Below are positions 1 to 8,545 of a stretch of 44,394 bases of DNA, piece after piece (position 1 is the stretch's first letter; every line of letters starts with the position of its first letter). Made by a program: the position numbers and the translations under genes. The notes beneath the pieces are model-generated. The model was not told the DNA's origin. It searched no databases and saw nothing but the letters and a program-made list of their open reading frames with translations. The stretch lies in contig JAFRRR010000093.1 of NCBI GenBank assembly GCA_017428035.1, positions 1 through 44,394 of the forward strand. The letters are read 5' to 3'. Source of the DNA: Bacteroidales bacterium. GTDB lineage: Bacteria > Bacteroidota > Bacteroidia > Bacteroidales > UBA932.

Positions 1-18
1 AATAAAACAATATAAGAT

Positions 19-1263
19 ATGGCCAAAACCATAAAGATGGAGCAGATCCTGATCCGCATCACCGGAAAGGATCGCACGGGCCTGACGGCTTCCGTGATGG
101 AAATACTGTCCCGCTACGATGCCCAGATCCTGGACATCGGACAGGCCGACATCCACAGTAGCCTGTCGTTGGGTATCCTGATCCGCATATCGGCCAGGAA
201 TTCCGGCCAGGTTATGAAGGAGTTGCTTTTCAAAGCCACCGAACTGGGCGTTGCCATTGGTTTTGAGCCGGTATCCGACGATGATTACGAGTCGTGGGTC
301 GGCCGTCAGGGCAAGAACCGCTACATCTTTACGATTATTGCCCGCAGTCTTTCCGCAAAGCAGATAGCCGCTGCGGCCAGAGTAGTTTCCAACCACGGCC
401 TCAACATTGACTCCATAAAGCGCCTCACCGGTCGTATGAGCCTCAAGCAGCCCAACGTGGCGGTGCGCAGCTGCATAGAATTCTCTATCCGCGGCGTGCC
501 AGACAACCACGACAAGCTGCAGGCGGAGCTGATGCATATGTCATCTGAAATGGGCATTGACTTCTCTTTCCAGAGGGACAATATGTTCCGCCGTATGCGC
601 CGGCTCATCTGCTTTGATATGGACTCTACGCTGGTTCAGACCGAATGCATCAACGAGCTGGCAGAACGTGCCGGCGTCGGCGACAAAGTTAAGGCCATCA
701 CCGAAAGCGCTATGCGCGGAGAAATAGACTTCAAGGAGAGTTTCCGCCGCCGTGTGGCGCTGCTCAAAGGGCTGGATGCATCTGTAATGCAGGAGATTGC
801 AGAGAATATGCCCATCACCGAGGGCGTAGACCGCCTTATGGAGGTTCTCAAGAGGGCTGGCTACAAGATTGCCATCCTGAGCGGAGGATTCACATATTTC
901 GGCGAATATATCCAGCGCAAATACGGCATCGACTATGTCTATGCCAACGAACTTGAGGTAGGGGAGGACGGCAAACTCACCGGCCGCTATGTGGGTGATA
1001 TAGTGGACGGCCGCCGCAAGGCCGACTTGCTGAAACTCATTGCCCAGATGGAGAAAGTAAATCTGGAGCAGACCATCGCCGTGGGTGATGGCGCCAACGA
1101 CCTTCCGATGCTCTCCGCCGCCGGCCTGGGCATCGCTTTCCACGCCAAGCCGCGCGTGGTAGAGAGCGCTCGCCAGAGCATCAACACCATAGGCCTGGAC
1201 GGCGTGCTCTATTTCCTCGGATTCAAAGACAGCTACCTTGGCAAACAAGGCAGAATGCAATAA
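19..1263 (+). CDS. serB: Phosphoserine phosphatase with two N-terminal ACT domains
   Basis: SerB removes phosphate from O-phosphoserine, the last step of serine biosynthesis, in the cytoplasm. The 414-residue product has two ACT-like regulatory regions (about residues 8-85 and 100-185) followed by a HAD phosphatase domain (about 195-400). The HAD motifs are visible: DMDST with nucleophile D200 and acid/base D202, the motif II stretch LSGGF, and the Mg-binding GDGANDLPML. The double-ACT layout and length are usual for Bacteroidota SerB; the ACT domains suggest serine feedback, which is inference. The start at 19 gives MAKTIKMEQ; Met7 is a possible alternative because no clear ribosome binding site is seen. 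The stop is 3 bp before the next gene, so the two are probably co-transcribed. The promoter lies outside or at the very edge of the window. Confidence 0.95.
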   Translation: MAKTIKMEQILIRITGKDRTGLTASVMEILSRYDAQILDIGQADIHSSLSLGILIRISARNSGQVMKELLFKATELGVAIGFEPVSDDDYESWVGRQGKNRYIFTIIARSLSAKQIAAAARVVSNHGLNIDSIKRLTGRMSLKQPNVAVRSCIEFSIRGVPDNHDKLQAELMHMSSEMGIDFSFQRDNMFRRMRRLICFDMDSTLVQTECINELAERAGVGDKVKAITESAMRGEIDFKESFRRRVALLKGLDASVMQEIAENMPITEGVDRLMEVLKRAGYKIAILSGGFTYFGEYIQRKYGIDYVYANELEVGEDGKLTGRYVGDIVDGRRKADLLKLIAQMEKVNLEQTIAVGDGANDLPMLSAAGLGIAFHAKPRVVESARQSINTIGLDGVLYFLGFKDSYLGKQGRMQ

Positions 1264-1266
1264 CAG

Positions 1267-3072
1267 ATGAACCTTTTCCAACTTTTCAGGCATATAAGAC
1301 CGTTTGTGCGGCCTTATCGCTGGCTTGTGATCATCACGCTGATACTCACCCTTGTCGGCTCACTGATGGCGCAGGTAAACGCCATTGTGCTGGACCGCAC
1401 GGTGGATGCCATCAACGCCCTGATAGGCACCGATTTCACCTGGGCCAGCGCCGCCCGCATCCTCACCATCATATCCATTGTGCTGCTGGGTAAGGAGATA
1501 CTCTCTGCCATAATCACCTTTGCCCAGAATTACTTTGGCGAGCGGATGCGCATATTTGTCTCCCGCGACCTTGCACAGAGCGTGATAGAGAAGGTGCTTA
1601 CCTTCCGTATGGCCTATTTCTCACAGGACGCCAACGCCACCGGCAAGGTGCAGTCCCGTATAGACCAGGGAGTCAGCAGCATCTCCCGCACGGTGCAGAA
1701 TTTCTTCATAGATCTGCTGCCGCTGTTCACCACCGCCATACTGGCGCTGATATTGATGTTTGCCGCCAATGTCTATGTCGGCCTGGTGGCTCTGTGCATA
1801 GTACCTATTTATTTCTGGATAACCTACCGCCAGGCGCGCAGGCTCAAAGGCTGGAGGCGCGAGATGCGCGGCTATCTTGAAAGCAAGAGCCAGGGCATCA
1901 AGAACATCATAGATTCCATAAACGTCATCAAGAGCTTCAACCGCGAGGGGATAGAGGCTGCCAAGCAGCTGGAAATACAAAACAACGTCACCGCCAACCA
2001 GATGAAGACCCGTCAGATCGGTTTTTATTACGCCGGCGTGAAGAGTTTTGTGAAGCAGGTGGGTACCGTGCTGGTGATTATCCTCACAGCCTATCTGGTG
2101 CTGAGCGGCTATCCCGGAATGAGCATCGGTAAGATAATGTATCACGTGATGCTCTTCAGCAACGTGATTGCCCCCATAACCCAGCTTCAGCGAATATTTG
2201 ACGATGTCAACGATGCTCTGATATATGCAGAAGGATTCTTCTCTATCCTGGATTCCGACGAAGAGATTGAACCCAGCGGCGATTATCGTCCAGAGCGCAT
2301 ATACGGCCGGTTCGAACTTAAGGATGTGGACTTTACCTATCCAAACGGCACCCAGGCGCTGTTCGGGGTGAATATGGTGATTGAGCCCGACAAGATCACC
2401 GCCCTGGTGGGTTTGTCCGGCGCCGGCAAGAGCACCATAGTGAACCTGCTGGACAAGTTCTATGAGCCGCAGAATGGCACAATTACGCTGGACGGAGTGG
2501 ACCTTCGCCAGTACGACACCAAGTACCTCAGGGATAATATTGGTCTGGTGCTGCAGAAGAACCATATCTTTGACGGTACCATAGAAGAGAATATTCTCTA
2601 CGGCAAGCCCGATGCCACCCACGAAGAAGTGGTGGAGGCGGCAAAGAAGAGTTATATCTACGATCAGATTATGGCTCTGCCCAAGCAGTTTGAGAATAAA
2701 GCCAGCGATCTTTCCGGCGGCCAGCAGCAGCGCATCGCCATTGCCCGTATGTTCCTCAAGAATCCGCCGGTGATATTCCTGGACGAGCCCACCGCCAGCC
2801 TGGATGCCATTGCCACCGAGCAGATCAAGAACAGTATTGACGCAATTAAGAAAGACCGCACGGTGATCATCATTTCGCACAGCATATCCCAGATTATTGA
2901 CAGCGAAATGGTATATGCGCTTCAGAACGGCCGGGTAGAAGAGAGCGGTGATCCTGATTCTATCTATCGTAAAGGTGGTGTCTATAAGGATATTATAGAT
3001 GCCAGCGCCCGCAGCCTGAACATAGAAAAGATAGCACGCACTATTTCCGACCAAGGTCCGGCTGAAAAATAA
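1267..3072 (+). CDS. ABC exporter, fused membrane and ATPase domains
   Basis: This is a half-size ABC exporter of the MsbA/multidrug type, expected to work as a homodimer in the inner membrane. Roughly the first 320 residues carry about six hydrophobic segments (membrane domain). The C-terminal ATPase has Walker A GLSGAGKST (382-390), the signature LSGGQQQR (from 482), Walker B VIFLDEP with D506 and E507, and the switch histidine H538. All catalytic residues are present, so it should be active. The substrate cannot be told from sequence; lipid or drug export are the common roles in the family. It starts 3 bp after serB, which points to one transcript, though no functional link to serine synthesis is obvious. 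The length of 601 residues is normal. Confidence 0.9.
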   Translation: MNLFQLFRHIRPFVRPYRWLVIITLILTLVGSLMAQVNAIVLDRTVDAINALIGTDFTWASAARILTIISIVLLGKEILSAIITFAQNYFGERMRIFVSRDLAQSVIEKVLTFRMAYFSQDANATGKVQSRIDQGVSSISRTVQNFFIDLLPLFTTAILALILMFAANVYVGLVALCIVPIYFWITYRQARRLKGWRREMRGYLESKSQGIKNIIDSINVIKSFNREGIEAAKQLEIQNNVTANQMKTRQIGFYYAGVKSFVKQVGTVLVIILTAYLVLSGYPGMSIGKIMYHVMLFSNVIAPITQLQRIFDDVNDALIYAEGFFSILDSDEEIEPSGDYRPERIYGRFELKDVDFTYPNGTQALFGVNMVIEPDKITALVGLSGAGKSTIVNLLDKFYEPQNGTITLDGVDLRQYDTKYLRDNIGLVLQKNHIFDGTIEENILYGKPDATHEEVVEAAKKSYIYDQIMALPKQFENKASDLSGGQQQRIAIARMFLKNPPVIFLDEPTASLDAIATEQIKNSIDAIKKDRTVIIISHSISQIIDSEMVYALQNGRVEESGDPDSIYRKGGVYKDIIDASARSLNIEKIARTISDQGPAEK

Positions 3073-3073
3073 A

Positions 3074-3106
3074 TTTGGATAATTCAAATAATCCCCCGTA
3101 CTTTAT
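3074..3106 (+). promoter_or_regulatory. Putative feoAB promoter with operator-like dyad
   Basis: The 58-bp gap before feoAB holds TTTG (3074-3077), a 21-bp spacer and TACTTTAT (3099-3106), which resembles the Bacteroidota -33/-7 promoter but matches the -7 consensus only in part. The -33 TTTG is the left end of a 15-bp near-palindrome, TTTGGATAATTCAAA (3074-3088), with one mismatched pair. A regulator bound here would block the promoter. Iron control is inferred from the gene it precedes. Confidence 0.4.
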
Positions 3107-3130
3107 AGGTTATTTTGAACCCTAGGTACA

Positions 3131-5500
3131 ATGGAAGATGAGAAAGTGCTGACGCTTGCCGAAATCCCGGAGAAGGGACGGTGCGTCATTGCCAAAATCC
3201 ACGGTCACGGCGGTTTCCGCAACCGCATTATGGAGCTTGGTTTTATAAAGGGGCAGACAGTAGATGTCCTTAAAAACGCTCCTCTTAAAGACCCTATCGA
3301 ATACGAAATCCTTGGAAGTCACGTCTCGCTGCGCCGCAGCGAAGCCTCTAACATAGAGGTAGTTTCGCTGGACGAACAGCATCACTCCGACTTTAATTTC
3401 AACGGTACATTCCAGGAGCACGTACTATCTGAGGTAGAAGAGATTACCCGGCACATAAAAGTGGCTCTGGTGGGCAATCCAAACTGCGGCAAGACATCCT
3501 TCTTCAACTTTGCCACCGGCCTTCACGAGAAGGTGGGCAACTACAGCGGCGTCACGGTAGATTCCAAGGTAGGCACATTCCATCATAAGGGTTATACCAT
3601 AGACCTTGTGGACCTGCCGGGCACCTATTCCCTCACTGAATATTCTCCTGAAGAGCTCTACGTCCGCAATTATATTGTGAACGAGAAGCCCGACCTGGTG
3701 CTCAATATCGTGGATTCCGGCAATCTGGAGCGCAACCTGTTTCTGACCACTCAGCTGATTGATATGAACCCTCGCATAGTGATGGCTCTGAATATGTACG
3801 ACGAGCTTCAGAAAAGCGGGGACAAGCTGGACCACGAGAGTCTTGGGAAGATGCTGGGCTTTCCCATTGTGCCGGTGATTGCCCGCACCGGGCAGGGAAT
3901 AAGCGATGTACTGGAGAAGATAGTTGAGGTATATTGCGACACCGAGGGGGCCAGCAAGCACATCCATATCAATTACGGCGAAAACGTAGAGCGGTTTATC
4001 TCTCAGGTCAAGGGTCTGGTAGAGGAAAACGACTCTGTGCGGGACAGCTACCACGGCCGCTATGTGGCCCTTAAACTTATAGAGAACGACAAGGAGACCC
4101 ACAGGGCAATGTCGTCTCTCCCTAATTACGATAAAATCAAGAAGGCCTCTGACGAGGCCCGCGAGTCTCTTCAGAAAGAGTATCGCGACGACATAACCAG
4201 CATCATATCCAGTCTCAAGTACGGCTTTATCCGCGGTGCCTTGAAGGAGACCTACACCAAGGCTGCCAAAGAGAAGAGGCATAAGGGATACAGGCTGGAC
4301 AATATATTGACACACAAGTGGCTGGGATTCCCGATCCTGCTGTTTTTGCTATGGCTGATGTTCGCGGCCACATTCACCCTGGGCGCCTATCCGCAGGCCT
4401 GGCTGGAAGCGGGCATCGCCGCCCTTGGCAACTGGCTGTCCGGAATACTTCCTGCCGGAATGCTTCGCGACCTTATTGTGGACGGTATAATAGCCGGAGT
4501 GGGAGGGGTGCTGGTATTCCTGCCAAACATCCTGATACTCTTCTTGTTTATATCTTTCTTTGAAGACAGCGGATATATGGCCCGCGTGGCGTTCATAATG
4601 GACAAGCTGATGCATCGCATAGGCCTTCACGGCAAATCGTTCATACCGTATATCATTGGCTTCGGATGCGGTGTGCCGGCCATTATGGCAACCCGCACTC
4701 TTGAGAGCCGCAAAGACCGGATACTGACCATAATCACAATTCCGTTTATGTCGTGCAGTGCCCGTCTGCCGGTGTTCCTGCTGTTTGTGTCGGCCTTTTT
4801 CAAAAAGCACCAGGCACTGGTGCTCATAGGGCTCTATCTTATAGGTATTCTGGTGGCGATAGTCACATCATTGCTGATGAAGAAGCTGGTGTTCAAGAAT
4901 CACAACGACCAGTTTGTGATGGAGCTGCCGCCTTACCGCTTCCCCACGGCCCGCAATGTGCTGCGCCATATGTGGGACAAGAGTGCGCAGTATCTCAAAA
5001 AGATGGGAACCGTGATCCTGGCGGCTTCCGTAATTATCTGGGCACTTGGCTATTTCCCCCGCGCAAAGGAGGGGCAGAGCTCTGCGGAGCAGACGGCCAA
5101 TTCTTATATAGGCCGCATTGGACGGGCTATCCAGCCTGCATTCCAGCCGCTTGGGTTTGACTGGAAAATGAGTGTGAGCCTGCTCACCGGCTTTGCTGCC
5201 AAAGAAGTTGTGGTATCCTCTCTTGGCGTGCTTTATTCTCCCGATGGAGAGGAGGTTGCAGAAGAAGCATCGCTTGCCCGGAACCTTAAGTCAGCCACCG
5301 GGCCTGACGGTAAAATTATATTTACACAGCCTGTTGTGTGGTCGTTCCTGCTGTTTGTGCTGCTTTACTTCCCGTGCATTGCCGCCGTGAGTGCCGTGCA
5401 TAAGGAGGCCGGTCGCAAATGGGCCTGGTTCACCGTGCTTTATACCACCGCCGTAGCCTGGATTGTTTCCTTTTCGGTATATCACATTCTGCTTCTATGA
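3131..5500 (+). CDS. feoB: FeoA-FeoB fusion, ferrous iron transporter
   Basis: FeoB takes up Fe(II) across the inner membrane using a G-protein domain and a gated membrane domain. Here the small SH3-like FeoA partner is fused at the N-terminus (about residues 5-82). The G domain follows, with G1 GNPNCGKT (115-122), a G2 stretch NYSGVTVD, G3 DLPG and G4 NMYD. From about residue 395 there are multiple membrane segments forming the FeoB channel with its Gate repeats, ending in a C-terminal membrane region. The length of 789 residues fits the FeoAB fusions common in Bacteroidota. The stop codon overlaps the start of the next gene (ATGA), so the Cys-rich partner is translationally coupled. An operator-like dyad lies just upstream. 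Confidence 0.96.
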   Translation: MEDEKVLTLAEIPEKGRCVIAKIHGHGGFRNRIMELGFIKGQTVDVLKNAPLKDPIEYEILGSHVSLRRSEASNIEVVSLDEQHHSDFNFNGTFQEHVLSEVEEITRHIKVALVGNPNCGKTSFFNFATGLHEKVGNYSGVTVDSKVGTFHHKGYTIDLVDLPGTYSLTEYSPEELYVRNYIVNEKPDLVLNIVDSGNLERNLFLTTQLIDMNPRIVMALNMYDELQKSGDKLDHESLGKMLGFPIVPVIARTGQGISDVLEKIVEVYCDTEGASKHIHINYGENVERFISQVKGLVEENDSVRDSYHGRYVALKLIENDKETHRAMSSLPNYDKIKKASDEARESLQKEYRDDITSIISSLKYGFIRGALKETYTKAAKEKRHKGYRLDNILTHKWLGFPILLFLLWLMFAATFTLGAYPQAWLEAGIAALGNWLSGILPAGMLRDLIVDGIIAGVGGVLVFLPNILILFLFISFFEDSGYMARVAFIMDKLMHRIGLHGKSFIPYIIGFGCGVPAIMATRTLESRKDRILTIITIPFMSCSARLPVFLLFVSAFFKKHQALVLIGLYLIGILVAIVTSLLMKKLVFKNHNDQFVMELPPYRFPTARNVLRHMWDKSAQYLKKMGTVILAASVIIWALGYFPRAKEGQSSAEQTANSYIGRIGRAIQPAFQPLGFDWKMSVSLLTGFAAKEVVVSSLGVLYSPDGEEVAEEASLARNLKSATGPDGKIIFTQPVVWSFLLFVLLYFPCIAAVSAVHKEAGRKWAWFTVLYTTAVAWIVSFSVYHILLL

Positions 5501-5709
5501 TTCTGGACATTATAGCATATCTTATCATAGCCGCCACAGTGGTCTGGGTCCTCTGGCGCATCTTCTTCAAGAAAGATAAACGATGCTCCTGCTCTTCCGG
5601 CTGCGACGGCTGTCCCTATTGCTCATCTTGTAATGAAGTAGCCCGAAATTTATGCGGAAAAAAAGATTGCGAAGGCGAGCATCGTCTAAATAAAAAAGCG
5701 AGGGCTTAA
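5497..5709 (+). CDS. FeoB-associated Cys-rich membrane protein
   Basis: This 70-residue protein has one N-terminal membrane helix (about residues 3-24) and then a short tail with eight cysteines, many in CxC or CxxC spacing, ending in a Lys/Arg-rich stretch. It matches the small FeoB-associated Cys-rich family found after feoB in many Bacteroidota and Firmicutes. The cysteines would face the cytoplasm if the helix inserts N-out and could bind or hand over iron; that role is inferred from family and position. The start is the ATG at 5497 inside the ATGA overlap with the feoB stop; an open frame extends further upstream inside feoB but would lack the helix as its N-terminus. Confidence 0.88.
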   Translation: MILDIIAYLIIAATVVWVLWRIFFKKDKRCSCSSGCDGCPYCSSCNEVARNLCGKKDCEGEHRLNKKARA

Positions 5710-5721
5710 TTATGCGAAGTT

Positions 5722-6420
5722 ATGAATCCTAATGCACAACTGCTGCGCGAGTACGCTGCCAAATACAACGATCCGGTATATTTCCAGGAAGACCCGATAT
5801 CTTTTCCTACGCGCTTTGCAGAGCAGATGCATCGCGGTGAGTGCAATCTGGCGGATGTGGAAATAGCGGCGGTGATATCCGCCCATCTGGCTTGGGGCCG
5901 GAGGGCAATGATTGTGCGGGACTGCGGCCGTGCTTTTGACGAGATGGGCTGGAAACCATACGACTATGTTATGAAAGGGGAGTACCGCTGCGAGCCTTGC
6001 TCGCTGCACCGCACAGTGATGTGGAGCGAGTTTGCCGCAATCTGCACCGCCTTGCGGGAGTTCTATCTTGAAAATGCTTCGCTGGAGCATCTCTCCCAGG
6101 ACGAATTCCGCACCAGGATTTATTGTCGCAAGAGCGACAGAAACGCCGCCAACAAAAAAATCAATATGCTGCGCCGGTGGATGGTGCGCCGCGACGGCAA
6201 GGTCGACCTTGGACTTTGGCTGAATTCCGACCCAGCCGACCTGATAATCCCGCTGGATGTCCACGTTCACACCGTGGCTCGTGAAATGGGGCTTACGAGC
6301 CGCTGCAGCGCCGATTTCCGCACAGCCCGCGAAATCACTTCCGAACTTGCGGAAATCTTTCCGGGCGACCCTTGCCTGGGAGATTTTGCTCTTTTTGGCT
6401 ACGGCGTCACCAGGAAGTAA
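5722..6420 (+). CDS. TIGR02757 (DUF2400) family protein
   Basis: The 232-residue product matches the conserved TIGR02757/DUF2400 family of unknown function, well represented in Bacteroidota. Recognisable stretches are an N-terminal KYNDPVYFQEDP region, AAVISAHLAWGRR, a NMLRRWMVR segment and the PLDVHVHTVAREMG stretch with two histidines. The helical pattern and the conserved Asp/His region resemble helix-hairpin-helix DNA glycosylases, but that is only a fold-level suggestion; I see no firm catalytic assignment. It follows the Cys-rich gene by 12 bp and probably reads on from the feo transcript. No signal peptide, so cytoplasmic. Confidence 0.85.
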   Translation: MNPNAQLLREYAAKYNDPVYFQEDPISFPTRFAEQMHRGECNLADVEIAAVISAHLAWGRRAMIVRDCGRAFDEMGWKPYDYVMKGEYRCEPCSLHRTVMWSEFAAICTALREFYLENASLEHLSQDEFRTRIYCRKSDRNAANKKINMLRRWMVRRDGKVDLGLWLNSDPADLIIPLDVHVHTVAREMGLTSRCSADFRTAREITSELAEIFPGDPCLGDFALFGYGVTRK

Positions 6421-6441
6421 AACTGCTGGCACTATTTTTAG

Positions 6442-6449
6442 TATATTTG
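6442..6449 (+). promoter_or_regulatory. -7 box TATATTTG for the kinase/transglycosylase pair
   Basis: TATATTTG matches the Bacteroidota -7 consensus TAnnTTTG exactly and lies 18 bp before the start at 6468. No good -33 TTTG is seen at the expected distance. Confidence 0.55.
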
Positions 6450-6467
6450 TGAGTTAAAGGCCAGATA

Positions 6468-7040
6468 ATGCCCAAACTCTTCATCATATCGGGTTGCAAC
6501 GGCGCCGGTAAAACCACGGCGTCGTATACCATTCTTCCCGAGATGTTTGGCCTGCGGGAGTGTGTCAACTCCGACGAAATAGCAGAGCGCCTGTCTCCCA
6601 ACAAGCCCGAGAGTGCCGCCATCCGCGCCAGCCGCATTATGCTGGAGCGTATGAACGAGCTCCTGGACAAAAGGGCCGATTTTGGCGTAGAAACCACCCT
6701 GGCCACACGAAGCCTTCTGCGGGTGATAGAAGATGCCAAGAATCTTGGCTATATGATCACCCTCATTTTTTTCTGGCTCAACTCTCCTGACCTTGCAGTA
6801 GAGAGAGTCAAGCGCCGCGTTGCATCGGGCGGGCATAATGTCACCGAGCCCACCATCCGCAGGCGCTATGTGCAGGGCATCATCAACCTTATGAACCGCT
6901 ACATTCCGGTTGTGGATTCCTGGATGATTTTTGACAATTCGGCCACTCCGGCAGCAATGATTGCCGAGGGCGGTTTGGACCAGATGACCAAGATCCACAA
7001 TAAGGCCGTTTACGATAAACTTAAAACCATATCGAGTTGA
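6468..7040 (+). CDS. Zeta-toxin-family P-loop kinase, no antitoxin partner
   Basis: The 190-residue protein has the zeta-toxin/PezT fold signature: Walker A GCNGAGKTT near the N-terminus, NSDEIAERL with the catalytic-type Asp, GVETTLATR, and the RVKRRVASGGH...RRRY lid region. Plasmid zeta toxins phosphorylate UDP-N-acetylglucosamine and block wall synthesis. Chromosomal relatives like this one are widespread and mostly uncharacterised, so the substrate is open. No epsilon-type antitoxin gene is next to it. Its stop (TGA at 7038) overlaps the TTG start of a peptidoglycan lytic transglycosylase, tying it to a wall gene. It has its own promoter-like box 18 bp upstream. The P-loop and Asp are intact, so I expect an active kinase. 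Confidence 0.82.
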   Translation: MPKLFIISGCNGAGKTTASYTILPEMFGLRECVNSDEIAERLSPNKPESAAIRASRIMLERMNELLDKRADFGVETTLATRSLLRVIEDAKNLGYMITLIFFWLNSPDLAVERVKRRVASGGHNVTEPTIRRRYVQGIINLMNRYIPVVDSWMIFDNSATPAAMIAEGGLDQMTKIHNKAVYDKLKTISS

Positions 7041-7903
7041 AAAAGATACTTCTTATAGCAGCGTTTGCGCTTTTCTCTCTGGCGGGTTATTCCCAGGAAA
7101 TTTACATCCATCCCAAAGCTCCTGCTGTGCCGGAGTATGTCGATTTTGCCGGAGACCGCATCACTTTTGACCGCGACGATCTGTATGAACGGATGGATCG
7201 CGAGCTGATGACATTTACCTATATGCACACCACATCCAGCCTGATGCTCAAACGTAGCGTGAGGTTTTTTACCCAGGTGGTGCCTATATTGAAAGAGAAA
7301 GGCATACCAGAAGACCTGAAATATCTTATGGTGATAGAGAGCAATCTGGATCCCAAGGCGGTTTCGGTGTCAGGTGCGGCAGGACTGTGGCAGTTTACCA
7401 AGGCCACCGCAAAGCAGTATGGCCTGGAAGTAAACGACGAGGTTGACGAACGCTACAATATTGAAAAAGAGACTGTCGCTGCCTGCAAATATCTTAAAGA
7501 AGCTTATCGCAAATATGGCGACTGGATGACCGTGGCGGCAAGTTATAATGCAGGGCAGGGGGGCATATCCCGCCGTCTGCAAGAGCAGAAAGAGAGCAGC
7601 GCAATGGACCTGTATCTGCCTGAAGAGACCTCCAGATATATGTTCCGTGTGCTCACTGCCAAGCTTTTTATGGAGCATCCCGAGCGTTTCGGCTATGACA
7701 TCACCGGCTCCGAACTGTATCCATACCGCAAGCCGGCCAAGGTCGTGACGGTCACCGGTCCGATACCTTCTCTGGTGGATTTTGCCAAGAATAATGGTGT
7801 CAGCTACGATGCGCTTAAAAAGGCAAATCTCTGGCTGCGTGGCGACAAACTTACCAACGCCGGCGGCAAGGCATATCAGATTATTATCCCTGCCTTGAGA
7901 TAG
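7037..7903 (+). CDS. Periplasmic lytic transglycosylase (SLT/MltD-like)
   Basis: The enzyme cleaves peptidoglycan glycan strands. A signal peptide (KKILLIAAFALFSLAGYSQ) covers residues 2-20. The SLT lysozyme-like domain spans about 80-205, with catalytic E101 in the IESNLDPKAVS motif, then GAAGLWQF and the AASYNAGQGG motif. The C-terminal 55 residues look like a diverged LysM (sugar-binding) module. The start is TTG at 7037: it is the only start that includes the complete signal peptide, since the next Met is well inside the mature protein. The TTG overlaps the stop of the upstream kinase gene, suggesting translational coupling. At 288 residues it is a short member with one LysM-like module. 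The catalytic call is firm; the LysM call is moderate. Confidence 0.9.
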   Translation: MKKILLIAAFALFSLAGYSQEIYIHPKAPAVPEYVDFAGDRITFDRDDLYERMDRELMTFTYMHTTSSLMLKRSVRFFTQVVPILKEKGIPEDLKYLMVIESNLDPKAVSVSGAAGLWQFTKATAKQYGLEVNDEVDERYNIEKETVAACKYLKEAYRKYGDWMTVAASYNAGQGGISRRLQEQKESSAMDLYLPEETSRYMFRVLTAKLFMEHPERFGYDITGSELYPYRKPAKVVTVTGPIPSLVDFAKNNGVSYDALKKANLWLRGDKLTNAGGKAYQIIIPALR

Positions 7904-7919
7904 ATATTTAAATTTTTCA

Positions 7920-7927
7920 TATATTTG
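7920..7927 (+). promoter_or_regulatory. -7 box TATATTTG upstream of the small OMP-like gene
   Basis: TATATTTG is an exact match to the Bacteroidota -7 consensus, 39 bp before the start at 7967. A TTG lies about 23 bp upstream, close to the expected -33 position. The gap from 7904 to 7966 is AT-rich and shows nothing else. Confidence 0.55.
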
Positions 7928-7966
7928 CTTAATTGAATTGTTTAAAACACTTATAAACACTGAAAA

Positions 7967-8449
7967 ATGAAAAAACTTTTTGCAATCATTGCGTTCTGCA
8001 TTCTCACTGCAACAGCAGTCAACGCTCAGGACTACAGCAAGGCTATCGGTATCGAAGGCGGTTGGGAAGGTGTAGGTCTTACTTTCAAACAGTTCACCAG
8101 TGGCGGTAACTTTATGGACTACAAGGCTAACGTTTATATCAATGGTGGTCTTGGCGCAATTGCCAGCGCAACCTACGATTTCAACGTGCCTCTGGCTCCC
8201 GGTTTCTCTTTCTTCTATGGTCTTGGTCTTGAGGCCGGCTTCTTTACAGGCCATTATCACGGCTATGACTATACCGGAAACCTTATGGCCGGAGCATTCG
8301 GCAACGTCGGTATCGAGTATGCTTTCTCTGCCATTCCTTTTGCAATATCCCTTGACTGGAACCCCGGTATCCGCCTGATTATCAAAGAGGATCCTTATTT
8401 TGGTCCCGTTTGGACAGCAGGCTGCCTTGGCATCAAGTATACCTTCTAA
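7967..8449 (+). CDS. Small secreted, outer-membrane beta-barrel-like protein
   Basis: The product is 160 residues with a signal peptide ending near VNAQ (about residue 21). The mature part is rich in Gly, Tyr and Phe with alternating hydrophobic residues, and it ends in a C-terminal Phe (KYTF), the pattern of a small outer-membrane beta barrel of about eight strands. I do not recognise a named family and cannot assign a substrate or function. It has its own promoter box and a strong terminator right after it, so it is a single-gene unit. Base use looks like its neighbours. Confidence 0.75.
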   Translation: MKKLFAIIAFCILTATAVNAQDYSKAIGIEGGWEGVGLTFKQFTSGGNFMDYKANVYINGGLGAIASATYDFNVPLAPGFSFFYGLGLEAGFFTGHYHGYDYTGNLMAGAFGNVGIEYAFSAIPFAISLDWNPGIRLIIKEDPYFGPVWTAGCLGIKYTF

Positions 8450-8471
8450 GTCAGAAGTATTACATCGTAAT

Positions 8472-8506
8472 AATGGCGACCCTCTTATTTAGGGCCGCCA
8501 TTTTTT
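8472..8506 (+). terminator. Intrinsic terminator after the OMP-like gene
   Basis: Arms AATGGCGACCC (8472-8482) and GGGCCGCCATT (8492-8502) pair with one mismatch across a 9-nt loop and run into T residues to 8506. It ends the plus-strand OMP-like transcript and separates it from ettA. Confidence 0.85.
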
Positions 8507-8521
8507 ATCAGAACTATTTCT

Positions 8522-8529
8522 TATATTTG
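8522..8529 (+). promoter_or_regulatory. -7 box TATATTTG for ettA
   Basis: An exact TAnnTTTG match 17 bp before the ettA start and just past the preceding terminator, so ettA is transcribed on its own. No clear -33 box. Confidence 0.55.
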
Positions 8530-8545
8530 AGAAAATGAAATACCT

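Noticed and set aside
6468-7040. Toxin-antitoxin system
   Set aside because: The kinase resembles zeta toxins but there is no small antitoxin gene on either side; the neighbours are TIGR02757 and a lytic transglycosylase.
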